Assembly: GCF_040833995.1 (NCBI RefSeq)
Contig: NZ_CP162137.1
Span: 1,639,001 to 1,703,000 of the forward strand
Source of the DNA: Leptospira sp. WS58.C1
GTDB taxonomy: Bacteria; Spirochaetota; Leptospiria; Leptospirales; Leptospiraceae
Direction: 5' to 3'
Length of the DNA: 64,000 bases
In this document: positions 56,950-64,000 of the stretch, one piece after another
How the letters are laid out: the number at the start of each line of letters is the position of its first letter
Position numbering within the stretch: position 1 is the stretch's first letter
Position numbers and translations under genes: made by a program
Notes under the pieces: model-generated
Database searches by the model: none
What the model saw: only the letters and a program-made list of their open reading frames with translations
Told to the model about the DNA's origin: nothing

Positions 56950-57633
56950 ATGAAGACCACTGAAAAACATTCACTATTCTTTCATATCTCCTTCACGATA
57001 CTATGTATCATAGTTCTATTACTTCCAATTCCAGCGACTAACGGTTGGAGATTGTTTTTTCTGGTTTTAGTCTATAATATCTCTCTGCCAATCGTTGCCC
57101 AGGTTTGGGAACATGACCGTTGGATGGATATTTTTCTTTTTGTTTTACCTGTAAGTATTCTACAAGTGATCCCTGATTGGTTCTTATCCAAAGTGCTTGG
57201 GGTTTTGGTGTTCCCTCCGGACGGATTTTATAAGATCGGAACAGTATCCGCATATATGGCCGGCCTTTGGACCATTCCACTTTTTATCATAGTGTATGTG
57301 GCCACTCGATTTGAAAAAAGATATCCTGAGGCAAATCCGCTCAGCAAATATCTGTTAGCCGGAGGAACCGCATTTTTGATCTTCTTCTTATCCGAAGAAT
57401 TTATGAGACTAATACCGGTCTGGTATGCGCAGAATGTTTCCATGATCGGACATACTGCGATCTATGTTTTATTTCCTGAATTCGTCTTGGGAATATTTGC
57501 CACATTCGCATATTTTCATACCGAGCATAAACCTTTTAGGACCAAGTTACTTTGGGCAATCCCAACGATGGCTGTATACTTGGGAACTCTCTCTTTCAGT
57601 TATTTATTTGTAGAAGGTGTTTGGAAAGTCTAA
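56950..57633 (+). CDS. Multi-pass membrane protein, operon partner of LpxC-like gene
   Basis: A 227-residue membrane protein with about seven hydrophobic segments (for example SFTILCIIVLLLPIP and GTAFLIFFLSEEF). I do not recognise the family. Charged residues inside helices or loops (SEEFMRL, EHDRWMD, EHKPFR) could form a functional site. The ATG at 56950 is preferred over a TTG at 56872, which would add a polar, basic extension before the first helix; the ribosome-binding site is weak either way. The LpxC-like gene starts 6 bases after this stop, so the two are probably co-translated and may act on the same lipid. Confidence 0.7.
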   Translation: MKTTEKHSLFFHISFTILCIIVLLLPIPATNGWRLFFLVLVYNISLPIVAQVWEHDRWMDIFLFVLPVSILQVIPDWFLSKVLGVLVFPPDGFYKIGTVSAYMAGLWTIPLFIIVYVATRFEKRYPEANPLSKYLLAGGTAFLIFFLSEEFMRLIPVWYAQNVSMIGHTAIYVLFPEFVLGIFATFAYFHTEHKPFRTKLLWAIPTMAVYLGTLSFSYLFVEGVWKV

Positions 57634-57639
57634 AAAAGA

Positions 57640-58632
57640 ATGAAGGTCCTGACCCAAATTTCTGAAATTAAGGACTTAGTCTCGGATCGAAATCCGGAAA
57701 TCCTTTCTCTTCCTGAGGAATTTTCGCAGGAAACGGAAGTGGATCCGGAATATTCTTATACCATCCAGAAGGAATTCCAAGTCCAGGGTAAAGCCACCTT
57801 CGAGAACAAAGAATCGATCATTAAAGTGAGTCCCATCCAAAATGGAAGATCCGGATTTAGTTGGAATGGGATCAGATACGATTTAGATAGTAGGAAATGT
57901 ATTAAAGGAAATCATAATATACAATTAGGAGAAGTAAAGGTGATAGAACATCCTCTTGCCTGGATGTTGGCATTCGGAATATATGCTGATTTTACCTTGA
58001 CCGAATCCAGTTTTCCCACCTTCGATTTTTGCGATCGAGTCTATATGGACCATTCGAAGGGAAATTTAAAGAAATTAGGGGAAAGAAAAAAGATCTCTGT
58101 ATCTTCTCCATTCGCTCTAGTTTGGGAAAAGGGTTACTGCGTTTTGGAGCCTTCGGTCCAGGAGTCGCAAGGTCTCGTGATCGATCACCAAGTAGAATAT
58201 CCGGGTACTACCGTTGGAAAATCGAGGATTGTGACCGAACTCACTGCGGAGAATTTTTCTTATTTCGGGGACGCAAGGACCACCGCGTTCCGTAACAAAA
58301 AGGATGCGGAAAGTTTTTATCAGATCGGGCTTGCCGGTGGATTGAAAGATTATCCTTTTACCTTGGAAAACGTATTACTTTTAGATGAAGATAAAATCTA
58401 TAATATTCGGGACAAGTTTCAGGACTCGAGGTCCGGTTACAATTACGAATTCATCTGTCATGAATTGATAGATATCATTTCTTGGTTACGTTTTGTAGAA
58501 GAAAAATATGAAGGAAAATTTTTCGGAAAGATGACAACTTTTCTTTTTGATCATCACAAACAGATAGATATCGCCCAGTTTTCTTGTGATCCGGAAGAAT
58601 TGGAAAAATACGGGATCCGGATAGAAAATTAA
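57640..58632 (+). CDS. Divergent LpxC-like deacetylase homologue
   Basis: A 330-residue soluble protein resembling UDP-3-O-acyl-N-acetylglucosamine deacetylase. Matches in order: EVKVIEHPLAWMLAFGI (about 98-114) for the TVEHLLAAL motif with the Glu and zinc His; ARTTAF and the GLAGGL...ENVLLLDEDKI stretch; CHELIDIISW for HKxLDAxGD, keeping H and D zinc ligands (about 273 and 277); and FDHHKQ for the catalytic His (about 304). The usual GVGLHSG and MDGSA motifs are missing, and Lys after the zinc His is Glu. Canonical lpxC should be elsewhere, so this is a paralogue with perhaps a different substrate. Confidence 0.75.
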   Translation: MKVLTQISEIKDLVSDRNPEILSLPEEFSQETEVDPEYSYTIQKEFQVQGKATFENKESIIKVSPIQNGRSGFSWNGIRYDLDSRKCIKGNHNIQLGEVKVIEHPLAWMLAFGIYADFTLTESSFPTFDFCDRVYMDHSKGNLKKLGERKKISVSSPFALVWEKGYCVLEPSVQESQGLVIDHQVEYPGTTVGKSRIVTELTAENFSYFGDARTTAFRNKKDAESFYQIGLAGGLKDYPFTLENVLLLDEDKIYNIRDKFQDSRSGYNYEFICHELIDIISWLRFVEEKYEGKFFGKMTTFLFDHHKQIDIAQFSCDPEELEKYGIRIEN

Positions 58633-58667
58633 TTTCGGGTAAAGGATTTCCAAAAACCTAAAACTAC

Positions 58668-58707
58668 TTGAAATAGAAACGGTTTCGTTTTAAAAAATCA
58701 AAACGAA
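58668..58707 (+). promoter_or_regulatory. Candidate promoter with inverted repeat over the -10
   Basis: TTGAAA (58668-58673) and TAAAAA (58691-58696) are 17 bases apart. TTCGTTTT (58684-58691) and AAAACGAA (58700-58707) form an 8-bp inverted repeat covering the -10. The half-sites contain CGTTTT and AAAACG, the same hexamers that form the palindrome at 47808-47819. The ribosome-binding site AGAGG precedes the ATG at 58734. Confidence 0.45.
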
Positions 58708-58733
58708 GTCCATTTTCCCTAAAGAGGTTACCA

Positions 58734-59114
58734 ATGCGGATCGGAATATTACCGCTATTATTTATCCTAATGATCGCAGTAAATTGTGTAGCGTTAAACA
58801 CTACCGGTTTAACGAATCGTTATAAAGGAAGTGAAGCAAAGGATAAAATAGAAGAGGCGGCAACCCTTGCGGCTCAATTGTATGCGATCGGGAGCGGAGA
58901 TTTTTCCGGCTCTACGTATTTGAATAATATATTTCTTCCGCCGATCCTGGCAGGGATCAAGCCCAGCGAATATTACGCTAAAGAAGATGTGCATGCTTGT
59001 GTGGACGAGATTAAATTGTTCGGAGCCTTAGGACTTCAACCGTCTATCGCAGTTCTGTTCGGGCAATGCTCGAATTTACAGCCTGACAATAATATCTATG
59101 GAAGTGTAGACTAA
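58734..59114 (+). CDS. Small Leptospira-type lipoprotein
   Basis: Predicted 126-residue lipoprotein whose signal peptide ends in a relaxed lipobox AVNC. The mature start LNTTGLTNRYKGSEAKDKIEEAA resembles a Leptospira-restricted lipoprotein family (TIGR04452, as I recall; unverified). Two Cys late in the chain (HACVDE, GQCSN) may form a disulfide. Function unknown. It has its own candidate promoter and an AGAGG ribosome-binding site, and is followed by a clear hairpin, so it is probably transcribed alone. Confidence 0.75.
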   Translation: MRIGILPLLFILMIAVNCVALNTTGLTNRYKGSEAKDKIEEAATLAAQLYAIGSGDFSGSTYLNNIFLPPILAGIKPSEYYAKEDVHACVDEIKLFGALGLQPSIAVLFGQCSNLQPDNNIYGSVD

Positions 59115-59133
59115 ATTTCCTTTTCAACACTGA

Positions 59134-59158
59134 CCCCCGGCTTCACTGAAGCTGGGGG
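59134..59158 (+). terminator. Hairpin terminator after the small lipoprotein gene
   Basis: CCCCCGGCTTC and GAAGCTGGGGG form an 11-bp stem (one G-T pair) with a 3-base loop, 20 bases after the stop. The downstream T tract is weak (CAAATTTCC), but the stem is very stable. Confidence 0.65.
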
Positions 59159-59219
59159 CAAATTTCCCCAAGTAAAAGACTTTTCACCGGGTCCCTCTCG
59201 CTGGACTTTGTTTATAGCA

Positions 59220-61025
59220 ATGTCCGATCGCCAACAATACATCCGCAATTTTTCGATTATCGCCCATATTGACCACGGTAAGTCCACCTTAGCGGACAGA
59301 CTCTTGGAAATAGGCCGGATCACTGATGATCGGACCAAAAAAGACCAGATCCTGGACTCCATGGATATAGAGAGGGAGAGAGGGATCACGATCAAGGCAA
59401 ACAACGCCACCTTTAATTATACCGCTGCTGACGGACATACTTATACGATGAACCTGATCGATACTCCAGGCCACGTGGATTTTACTTACGAAGTTTCCAG
59501 ATCCTTAAAAGCATGCGAGGGAGTTCTACTCATAGTGGATGCAAGCCAAGGAGTAGAAGCCCAAACCTTAGCAAACTTGTATCTTGCTATGGAGCAAGAC
59601 CTGGCAATCATACCTGTCATGAATAAGGTGGATCTTCCTGCAGCTGATGTGGAGAAGACCAAACTTCAGATCGAAGACAGTTTAGGTTTGGATGCTGAGA
59701 ATGCTGTCGCGATTTCCGCGAAAACGGGACTGAACGTGCAGGCGGTCTTGGAAGAGATCACAAAACAAATTCCTCCACCGAAAGGAGATCCTAAGGCTCC
59801 TCTCAAAGCGTTAATTTATGATTCATACTTCGATCCATATATGGGCGTTGTGATCAAAATCAGAGTATTCGACGGAAGTGTAAAAAAAGGGGACCGAATC
59901 CTTTTGATGAGTAGCCAAAAGGATTTTACAGTCAATGAAGTAGGGATCAAAGGAATTACTTTAACGCCTACAGATTCTCTCACTGCGGGAGAAGTAGGAT
60001 ATATCATCGCAGGTATCAAAAAAGTTTCCGATGCAAGAACGGGGGATACCGTTACCTTATACTCCAATCCGAGTGCGGAAGCGGTTCCAGGATACAAAGA
60101 TGCAAAACCGATGGTGTTTGCAGGACTATTTCCGATCGCAGGAGAACAATTCGAAGAATTAGTAGATGCGATCGAAAAGATGAAACTGAATGATGCAGCG
60201 CTAGTGTATGAGAAAGAAAGTTCCGCGGCATTGGGATTCGGATTTCGAGTTGGGTATCTGGGACTTCTCCACATGGAAATCGTACAGGAAAGATTAGAAA
60301 GAGAATTCAATCTCGATCTGATCACTACTGCTCCTTCCGTAAAATATACCATCAAAATGAAGAATGGAGAGGTTTTCGATATTGATAACCCTTCTAAATT
60401 CCCGGATCCCGTTTTTATAGAATCTACGGAAGAACCTTATGTTAAGGCCTCAATCATTACTCCAAACGAATATGTGGGAAATATTATGACCTTAGCGATC
60501 GAAAAAAGAGGGGTACAATTGGATACTGTATATCTTTCGCAAGACAAGGTCCAGTTAACCTACGAGATCCCGCTCTCCGAACTTATTTTCGAATTTTATG
60601 ATAAACTAAAGTCTTTGACCAGAGGTTACGCTTCTTTGGATTACGAGCCTTGCGGTTATAAGGCTTCCAAGTTGGTTAAAATGGATATCCTTGTGAACGG
60701 GGAATCTGTGGACGCTCTCTCTATGATCGTTCACAATTCCAAGGCGGAATCTCGCGGTAGAGAGATTATCGAAAAACTGAAAGAAATAATCCCGCGTCAC
60801 CAATTTATGATCCCGATCCAAGCTGCAGTCGGAGGGAAGATCCTCGCCAGAGAAAGTATTTCCGCCCTTCGTAAGAACGTAACCGCTAAATGTTACGGTG
60901 GAGATATCACTCGTAAGAAGAAACTTTTAGAGAAGCAGAAGGAAGGGAAAAAACGAATGAAACAGATCGGAAATGTGGAAATCCCTCAAGAAGCGTTCCT
61001 GGCAGTCCTAAAAACAGGGGATTAA
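59220..61025 (+). CDS. lepA: Elongation factor 4 (ribosomal back-translocase)
   Basis: A 601-residue translational GTPase. The start at 59220 ([13 protein letters not shown]) is chosen over a TTG 12 bases earlier. GTPase motifs: AHIDHGKST (G1), RERGITI (G2 region), DTPGHVDF (G3), NKVDLP (G4). The LepA-specific C-terminal domain ends the protein ([22 protein letters not shown]). EF4 remodels ribosomes and supports translation under stress. The ribosome-binding site is poor. A PLP-enzyme gene starts 4 bases after its stop. Confidence 0.97.
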   Translation: MSDRQQYIRNFSIIAHIDHGKSTLADRLLEIGRITDDRTKKDQILDSMDIERERGITIKANNATFNYTAADGHTYTMNLIDTPGHVDFTYEVSRSLKACEGVLLIVDASQGVEAQTLANLYLAMEQDLAIIPVMNKVDLPAADVEKTKLQIEDSLGLDAENAVAISAKTGLNVQAVLEEITKQIPPPKGDPKAPLKALIYDSYFDPYMGVVIKIRVFDGSVKKGDRILLMSSQKDFTVNEVGIKGITLTPTDSLTAGEVGYIIAGIKKVSDARTGDTVTLYSNPSAEAVPGYKDAKPMVFAGLFPIAGEQFEELVDAIEKMKLNDAALVYEKESSAALGFGFRVGYLGLLHMEIVQERLEREFNLDLITTAPSVKYTIKMKNGEVFDIDNPSKFPDPVFIESTEEPYVKASIITPNEYVGNIMTLAIEKRGVQLDTVYLSQDKVQLTYEIPLSELIFEFYDKLKSLTRGYASLDYEPCGYKASKLVKMDILVNGESVDALSMIVHNSKAESRGREIIEKLKEIIPRHQFMIPIQAAVGGKILARESISALRKNVTAKCYGGDITRKKKLLEKQKEGKKRMKQIGNVEIPQEAFLAVLKTGD

Positions 61026-61028
61026 TTT

Positions 61029-61934
61029 TTGAAAGACTCCGTTTTGCGTTTCAGCAGAACCGGAGAAGATTTCGTTCTCAAAATACATTCTTCGGAACTT
61101 TTCATCAAAAGAGAAGATCGGATCTTCTTTTCCCAAGGGACCAAGATCCGTAAACTACTTGGAATTTATAAAAGTTTAGAATCGAAATTCCGGTCAGGGG
61201 AGATCCGAAAGGTCATCTTACAAGGGAATTTGCATTCAAATGCGGTCCTTGCTGGGAGTTTGTTTTTTCGATTTGTCGAAGTGCCTACAAAAATCCTGGG
61301 ATATTCCAGGGATCCAAAGCTCATTTCTCCTGCTTCTATCATTTCTAAACGGTTTTCGGAGCTGGAATTGTATCCGACACGGAAGGAATGGGAGAGAATT
61401 GTCGAAGATACTACAAATTCTCTTCCTTCCAGCCAAATCCTGATCCCGGAATATCTATTCACACCAGAGGCTCTGCAGGGACTTGCTTCTCTTTGGAATG
61501 AAATAGATCCGACAAGATACGATCGGATCGTATTAGACGTTGGTTCAGGGCTTACGTGGATTTCTGCTATTTTATGGGGAAAACTCCCGGTCACCGGGAT
61601 TTGTCTAGGTATACAAAAGGAGAAGTTTCTTCCTTGGATGAGATCCAATTTGTCGTCACTTCTACTTTCGAATGTAAATCTTCCTTTGGAAACCTTGATC
61701 GATCCAAAAGAAAAAGGAAAAGCGGATTTCTCCTATGGCAAAAAAGGGAATATCTGGCTGGAAAGATCGAAAGAATACCAAAGAAGATTCGGAATTTATT
61801 TAGAGCCTATCTATGCTGCAAAGTCTATTCGCATTATTGAATCTATGATGGAGAATAGAGAATTGGAAGGAAGGATTTTGTATATTTATCAAGGAGGTAT
61901 CTTACAAGGCGGAATAACTTCGATTTCTCCCTAA
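61029..61934 (+). CDS. PLP-dependent ACC deaminase/D-cysteine desulfhydrase-like enzyme
   Basis: A 301-residue fold-type II PLP protein. It starts at TTG (61029) after an AGGGGA ribosome-binding site in the lepA tail. Family features: LFIKREDRIFFSQGTKIRKL, with the Lys that would bind PLP (about residue 40, matching GGNKxRKL); GNLHSNAVLAGSL for the phosphate/Asn-binding GG-xNH turn; DVGSGLTW for the Gly-rich loop; and EPIYAAKSI. Members break C-S or C-N bonds of small amino acids. Several canonical Gly/Asn positions differ, so the substrate is uncertain. It probably shares a transcript with lepA. Confidence 0.8.
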   Translation: MKDSVLRFSRTGEDFVLKIHSSELFIKREDRIFFSQGTKIRKLLGIYKSLESKFRSGEIRKVILQGNLHSNAVLAGSLFFRFVEVPTKILGYSRDPKLISPASIISKRFSELELYPTRKEWERIVEDTTNSLPSSQILIPEYLFTPEALQGLASLWNEIDPTRYDRIVLDVGSGLTWISAILWGKLPVTGICLGIQKEKFLPWMRSNLSSLLLSNVNLPLETLIDPKEKGKADFSYGKKGNIWLERSKEYQRRFGIYLEPIYAAKSIRIIESMMENRELEGRILYIYQGGILQGGITSISP

Positions 61935-61988
61935 GGGATTCGGCGCATAGCATAACTTATATATCGAGTCTGAAGTTCCTTTCAAAAA

Positions 61989-62018
61989 GAAAAAGGCCAT
62001 CTTTCGAAGGCCTTTTTC
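61989..62018. terminator. Bidirectional terminator between convergent genes
   Basis: GAAAAAGGCC and GGCCTTTTTC form a perfect 10-bp stem with a 10-base loop, giving a T tract on both strands. It sits between the PLP-enzyme gene (plus) and sdhB (minus) and can end both transcripts. Confidence 0.85.
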
Positions 62019-62041
62019 TCAATTGGTAGTAACCAGAAGTC

Positions 62042-62773
62042 TTAAGAAAGAATATATTCTTTATTCAAAACTCGGATAAAATCCCGTTTGATTTCTTTCG
62101 GACAAGCCGCCTCGCATTCATACTGATTCGTACAATTTCCGAAACCTTCTTTGTCCATAGCGTTTACCATGTTTTTTACACGTTCTTTTTTCTCGACTTG
62201 CCCCTGAGGCAGTAGTGCAAGGTGAGAAATTTTTGCCGAAACAAAAAGCATAGCGGAAGCATTTTTACAAGAAGCAACACAAGCACCACAACCGATACAA
62301 GTGGCTGCATCCATTGCAACGTCCGCATCCTTTTTTGGGATCGGCAATGCGTTTGCGTCGGGAGCTCCTCCCGTATTGACACTGACGAATCCCCCTGCTT
62401 GGATGATCCTGTCAAAACCGCTACGATCTACGACTAGGTCTTTTACGACCGGGAATGCTTTCGCTCTCCATGGTTCTAAATAGATCGTGTCTCCATCTTT
62501 AAAACTTCTCATGTGAAGTTGGCAGGTGGTCACACCAGGGAGAGGGCCGTGTGCCTCTCCGTTGATCATAATATTACAAGAACCGCAAATACCTTCTCTA
62601 CAATCATGCTCGAACGCAATCGGGTCATCTCCCTTTACGATCAGATCCTCGTTAACTACGTCCAACATTTCTAAAAAAGACATATCGGGAGAGATCCCTT
62701 TTGCATCGTAATTTACGATTTTGCCTTTCTCTTTTGCGTTTTTTTGTCTCCAGACTTTTAGTTTGAGGTCCAT
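62042..62773 (-). CDS. sdhB: Succinate dehydrogenase/fumarate reductase iron-sulfur subunit
   Basis: A 243-residue electron-transfer subunit. The N-terminal ferredoxin-like domain carries the 2Fe-2S ligands (CREGICGSC, about 59-67, plus the later TTCQLH). The C-terminal domain has [11 protein letters not shown] for the 4Fe-4S cluster and further Cys in [15 protein letters not shown] for the remaining cluster ligands. It links the flavoprotein SdhA to the membrane quinone site and works in the citric acid cycle and respiration. Its ATG shares one base with the sdhA stop (TAATG). Confidence 0.96.
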   Translation of the reverse strand: MDLKLKVWRQKNAKEKGKIVNYDAKGISPDMSFLEMLDVVNEDLIVKGDDPIAFEHDCREGICGSCNIMINGEAHGPLPGVTTCQLHMRSFKDGDTIYLEPWRAKAFPVVKDLVVDRSGFDRIIQAGGFVSVNTGGAPDANALPIPKKDADVAMDAATCIGCGACVASCKNASAMLFVSAKISHLALLPQGQVEKKERVKNMVNAMDKEGFGNCTNQYECEAACPKEIKRDFIRVLNKEYILS

Positions 62774-64000
62774 TATTTGTAGCTCCTCGTTGCGAGTTTA
62801 ATATTCTCGAATTCCAGTTTTTCTCTGTGCTCTGTAGGTTTTGCACCTACACCTTTCCATTCCCAAGCGGTGGCATGACAGAATTTTTCGTCGTCACGTT
62901 TTGCCTCCCCGTCGTCCATCTGGTGTTCCGTGCGGAAATGTCCTCCACAAGATTCTTCCCTTGTGAGAGCGTCCAAGCAGAGAAGTTCTCCGAATTCCAA
63001 GAAGTCGGCAACTCTACCGGCTTTTTCCAAAGATTGATTTAGCTCAAGCCCGGAACCTGGAACGTTTACGTTCTGCCAGAATTCTTCTCTGATCTGAGGG
63101 ATTTTCACAAGAGCTTCTTTTAAACTCTTATCGTCCCTTGCCATTCCGCAATTATTCCACATGATCTTTCCGAGTTCTTTATGGAAAGAATCAACGGTCC
63201 TTTTCCCTTTGATAGAGAGAAGTTTGTTGATTTGAGAATTAGCGTCGGTCTCTGCTTTTTTGAATTCGGCATGATCCGTAGAAGGAGTTTTTCCGAACCC
63301 AACTTCTGCCAAATAATTTCCAATGGTGTAAGGAAGAACGAAATAACCGTCTGCCAGTCCTTGCATTAGTGCAGAAGCCCCGAGTCTGTTTGCTCCGTGA
63401 TCTGAGAAGTTTGCCTCACCGATCACAAATAGTCCAGGAAGATTGCTCATCAGATTATAATCCACCCAGAGTCCACCCATTGTATAGTGAACTGCCGGAT
63501 AAATTCTCATCGGAACTTTGTAAGGGTTTTCTCCGGTAATCTGTTCATACATCTGGAATAAGTTCCCGTATCTTTCCGCGATTGTATGCTCTCCTAGACG
63601 TTTGATCGCAGAGGAGAAGTCCAGATATACACCTTGTCCACCTGGCCCGACACCGAAGCCCGCGTCACAAACTTCTTTTGCAGACCGGGAAGCGATGTCA
63701 CGAGGACAGAGGTTTCCGTAACTTGGATACTTTCTTTCTAAGTAATAATCTCTTTCGCTCTCAGGAATATCCGCAGGGTTACGAGTATCTCCTTGTTTTT
63801 TAGGGACCCAAATACGTCCGTCGTTTCGAAGAGACTCGGACATCAAAGTCAGTTTGGACTGATGATCTCCGGACACCGGGATACAAGTAGGGTGGATCTG
63901 AGTGTAACAAGGGTTCGCGAAAAAGGCTCCCTTCTTGTAAGCTCTAAATGTTGCAGTAACGTTAGAACCTTTCGCATTTGTGGAGAGATAGAATACGTTA
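62773..64000 (-). CDS. sdhA: Succinate dehydrogenase/fumarate reductase flavoprotein subunit, C-terminal part
   Basis: The frame is open to the window's end at 64000, so the N-terminal FAD-binding part is outside; about 408 codons are present. Visible landmarks: [17 protein letters not shown] and [13 protein letters not shown] near the edge, IWVPKK, the substrate-site [12 protein letters not shown] region, [14 protein letters not shown] (active-site His/Arg neighbourhood), [18 protein letters not shown], and a C-terminal helical domain ending in Arg/Lys-rich sequence. It oxidises succinate to fumarate. The stop overlaps the sdhB start by one base, so the two subunits are coupled. Confidence 0.95.
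   Translation of the reverse strand, partial: NVFYLSTNAKGSNVTATFRAYKKGAFFANPCYTQIHPTCIPVSGDHQSKLTLMSESLRNDGRIWVPKKQGDTRNPADIPESERDYYLERKYPSYGNLCPRDIASRSAKEVCDAGFGVGPGGQGVYLDFSSAIKRLGEHTIAERYGNLFQMYEQITGENPYKVPMRIYPAVHYTMGGLWVDYNLMSNLPGLFVIGEANFSDHGANRLGASALMQGLADGYFVLPYTIGNYLAEVGFGKTPSTDHAEFKKAETDANSQINKLLSIKGKRTVDSFHKELGKIMWNNCGMARDDKSLKEALVKIPQIREEFWQNVNVPGSGLELNQSLEKAGRVADFLEFGELLCLDALTREESCGGHFRTEHQMDDGEAKRDDEKFCHATAWEWKGVGAKPTEHREKLEFENIKLATRSYK

Noticed and set aside
59816..60355. 179-codon open frame on the minus strand inside lepA
   Set aside because: It lies fully within the well-supported lepA gene, with Ser/Pro-rich composition typical of antisense frames.

Overview
The window is ordinary chromosomal DNA from a spirochaete of the genus Leptospira. 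I infer this from many short lipoproteins with relaxed lipoboxes (C preceded by N, G, Y or A), the gene orders mfd-lipoprotein-uppP-lptD-gatCA-hisF and eno-ftsB-clpP, a Leptospira-type small lipoprotein near 58.7 kb, and a Gram-negative envelope gene set with LptD and LpxC-like proteins. Base composition looks higher than in L. interrogans, which would suit a mid-GC (P2-like) species; that is an impression, not a count. I saw no tRNA, rRNA, insertion sequence, prophage or CRISPR array, and no gene-free stretch over 300 bases.

Layout. 1-1388: the end of an ABC-F ATPase and a DUF1566 lipoprotein. 1418-9791 (minus): four overlapping genes running cyclase, FecR-domain protein, TIG-domain protein, beta-helix lipoprotein. 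10009-16370: a cyclophilin, a three-gene phosphorelay (PAS kinase, Rcp1-like regulator, REC-PAS-kinase), a copper-storage-like protein on the opposite strand, and a REC-GGDEF diguanylate cyclase. 16517-17665: a small unknown protein and exonuclease III. 17730-31899 (plus): a tightly packed run of ten genes, hisD, panC, mfd, a lipoprotein, uppP, lptD, a sugar-phosphate transferase, gatC, gatA and hisF. 32147-37472 (minus): a lipase-like lipoprotein, then folD, a dead-looking esterase homologue, cysS and rlmB. 37553-44444: asnS, a TPR protein, an LPP20/FlgT-like protein, a DinG-like helicase and a sodium symporter. 44681-49611: clpB, a double-HTH regulator and a PpiC-like lipoprotein. 49652-56822: small membrane or coiled-coil genes, a STAS protein, a CTP-dependent-kinase-like membrane protein, and a seven-gene minus-strand run starting with eno, ftsB and clpP. 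56950-59114: a membrane protein, a divergent LpxC-like deacetylase and a small lipoprotein. 59220-64000: lepA, a PLP enzyme, and sdhB with partial sdhA.

Most genes serve housekeeping roles (translation fidelity, amino acid and cofactor synthesis, proteolysis, respiration) or build the outer membrane (uppP, lptD, lipoproteins, sugar transfer). The least explained parts are the cyclase-FecR cassette, the LpxC-like paralogue beside a multi-pass membrane protein, the esterase homologue lacking its nucleophile and histidine, the DinG-like helicase lacking one cluster cysteine, the tandem-HTH regulator with a palindrome over its own promoter, and several hairpins placed on promoters or Shine-Dalgarno sites.
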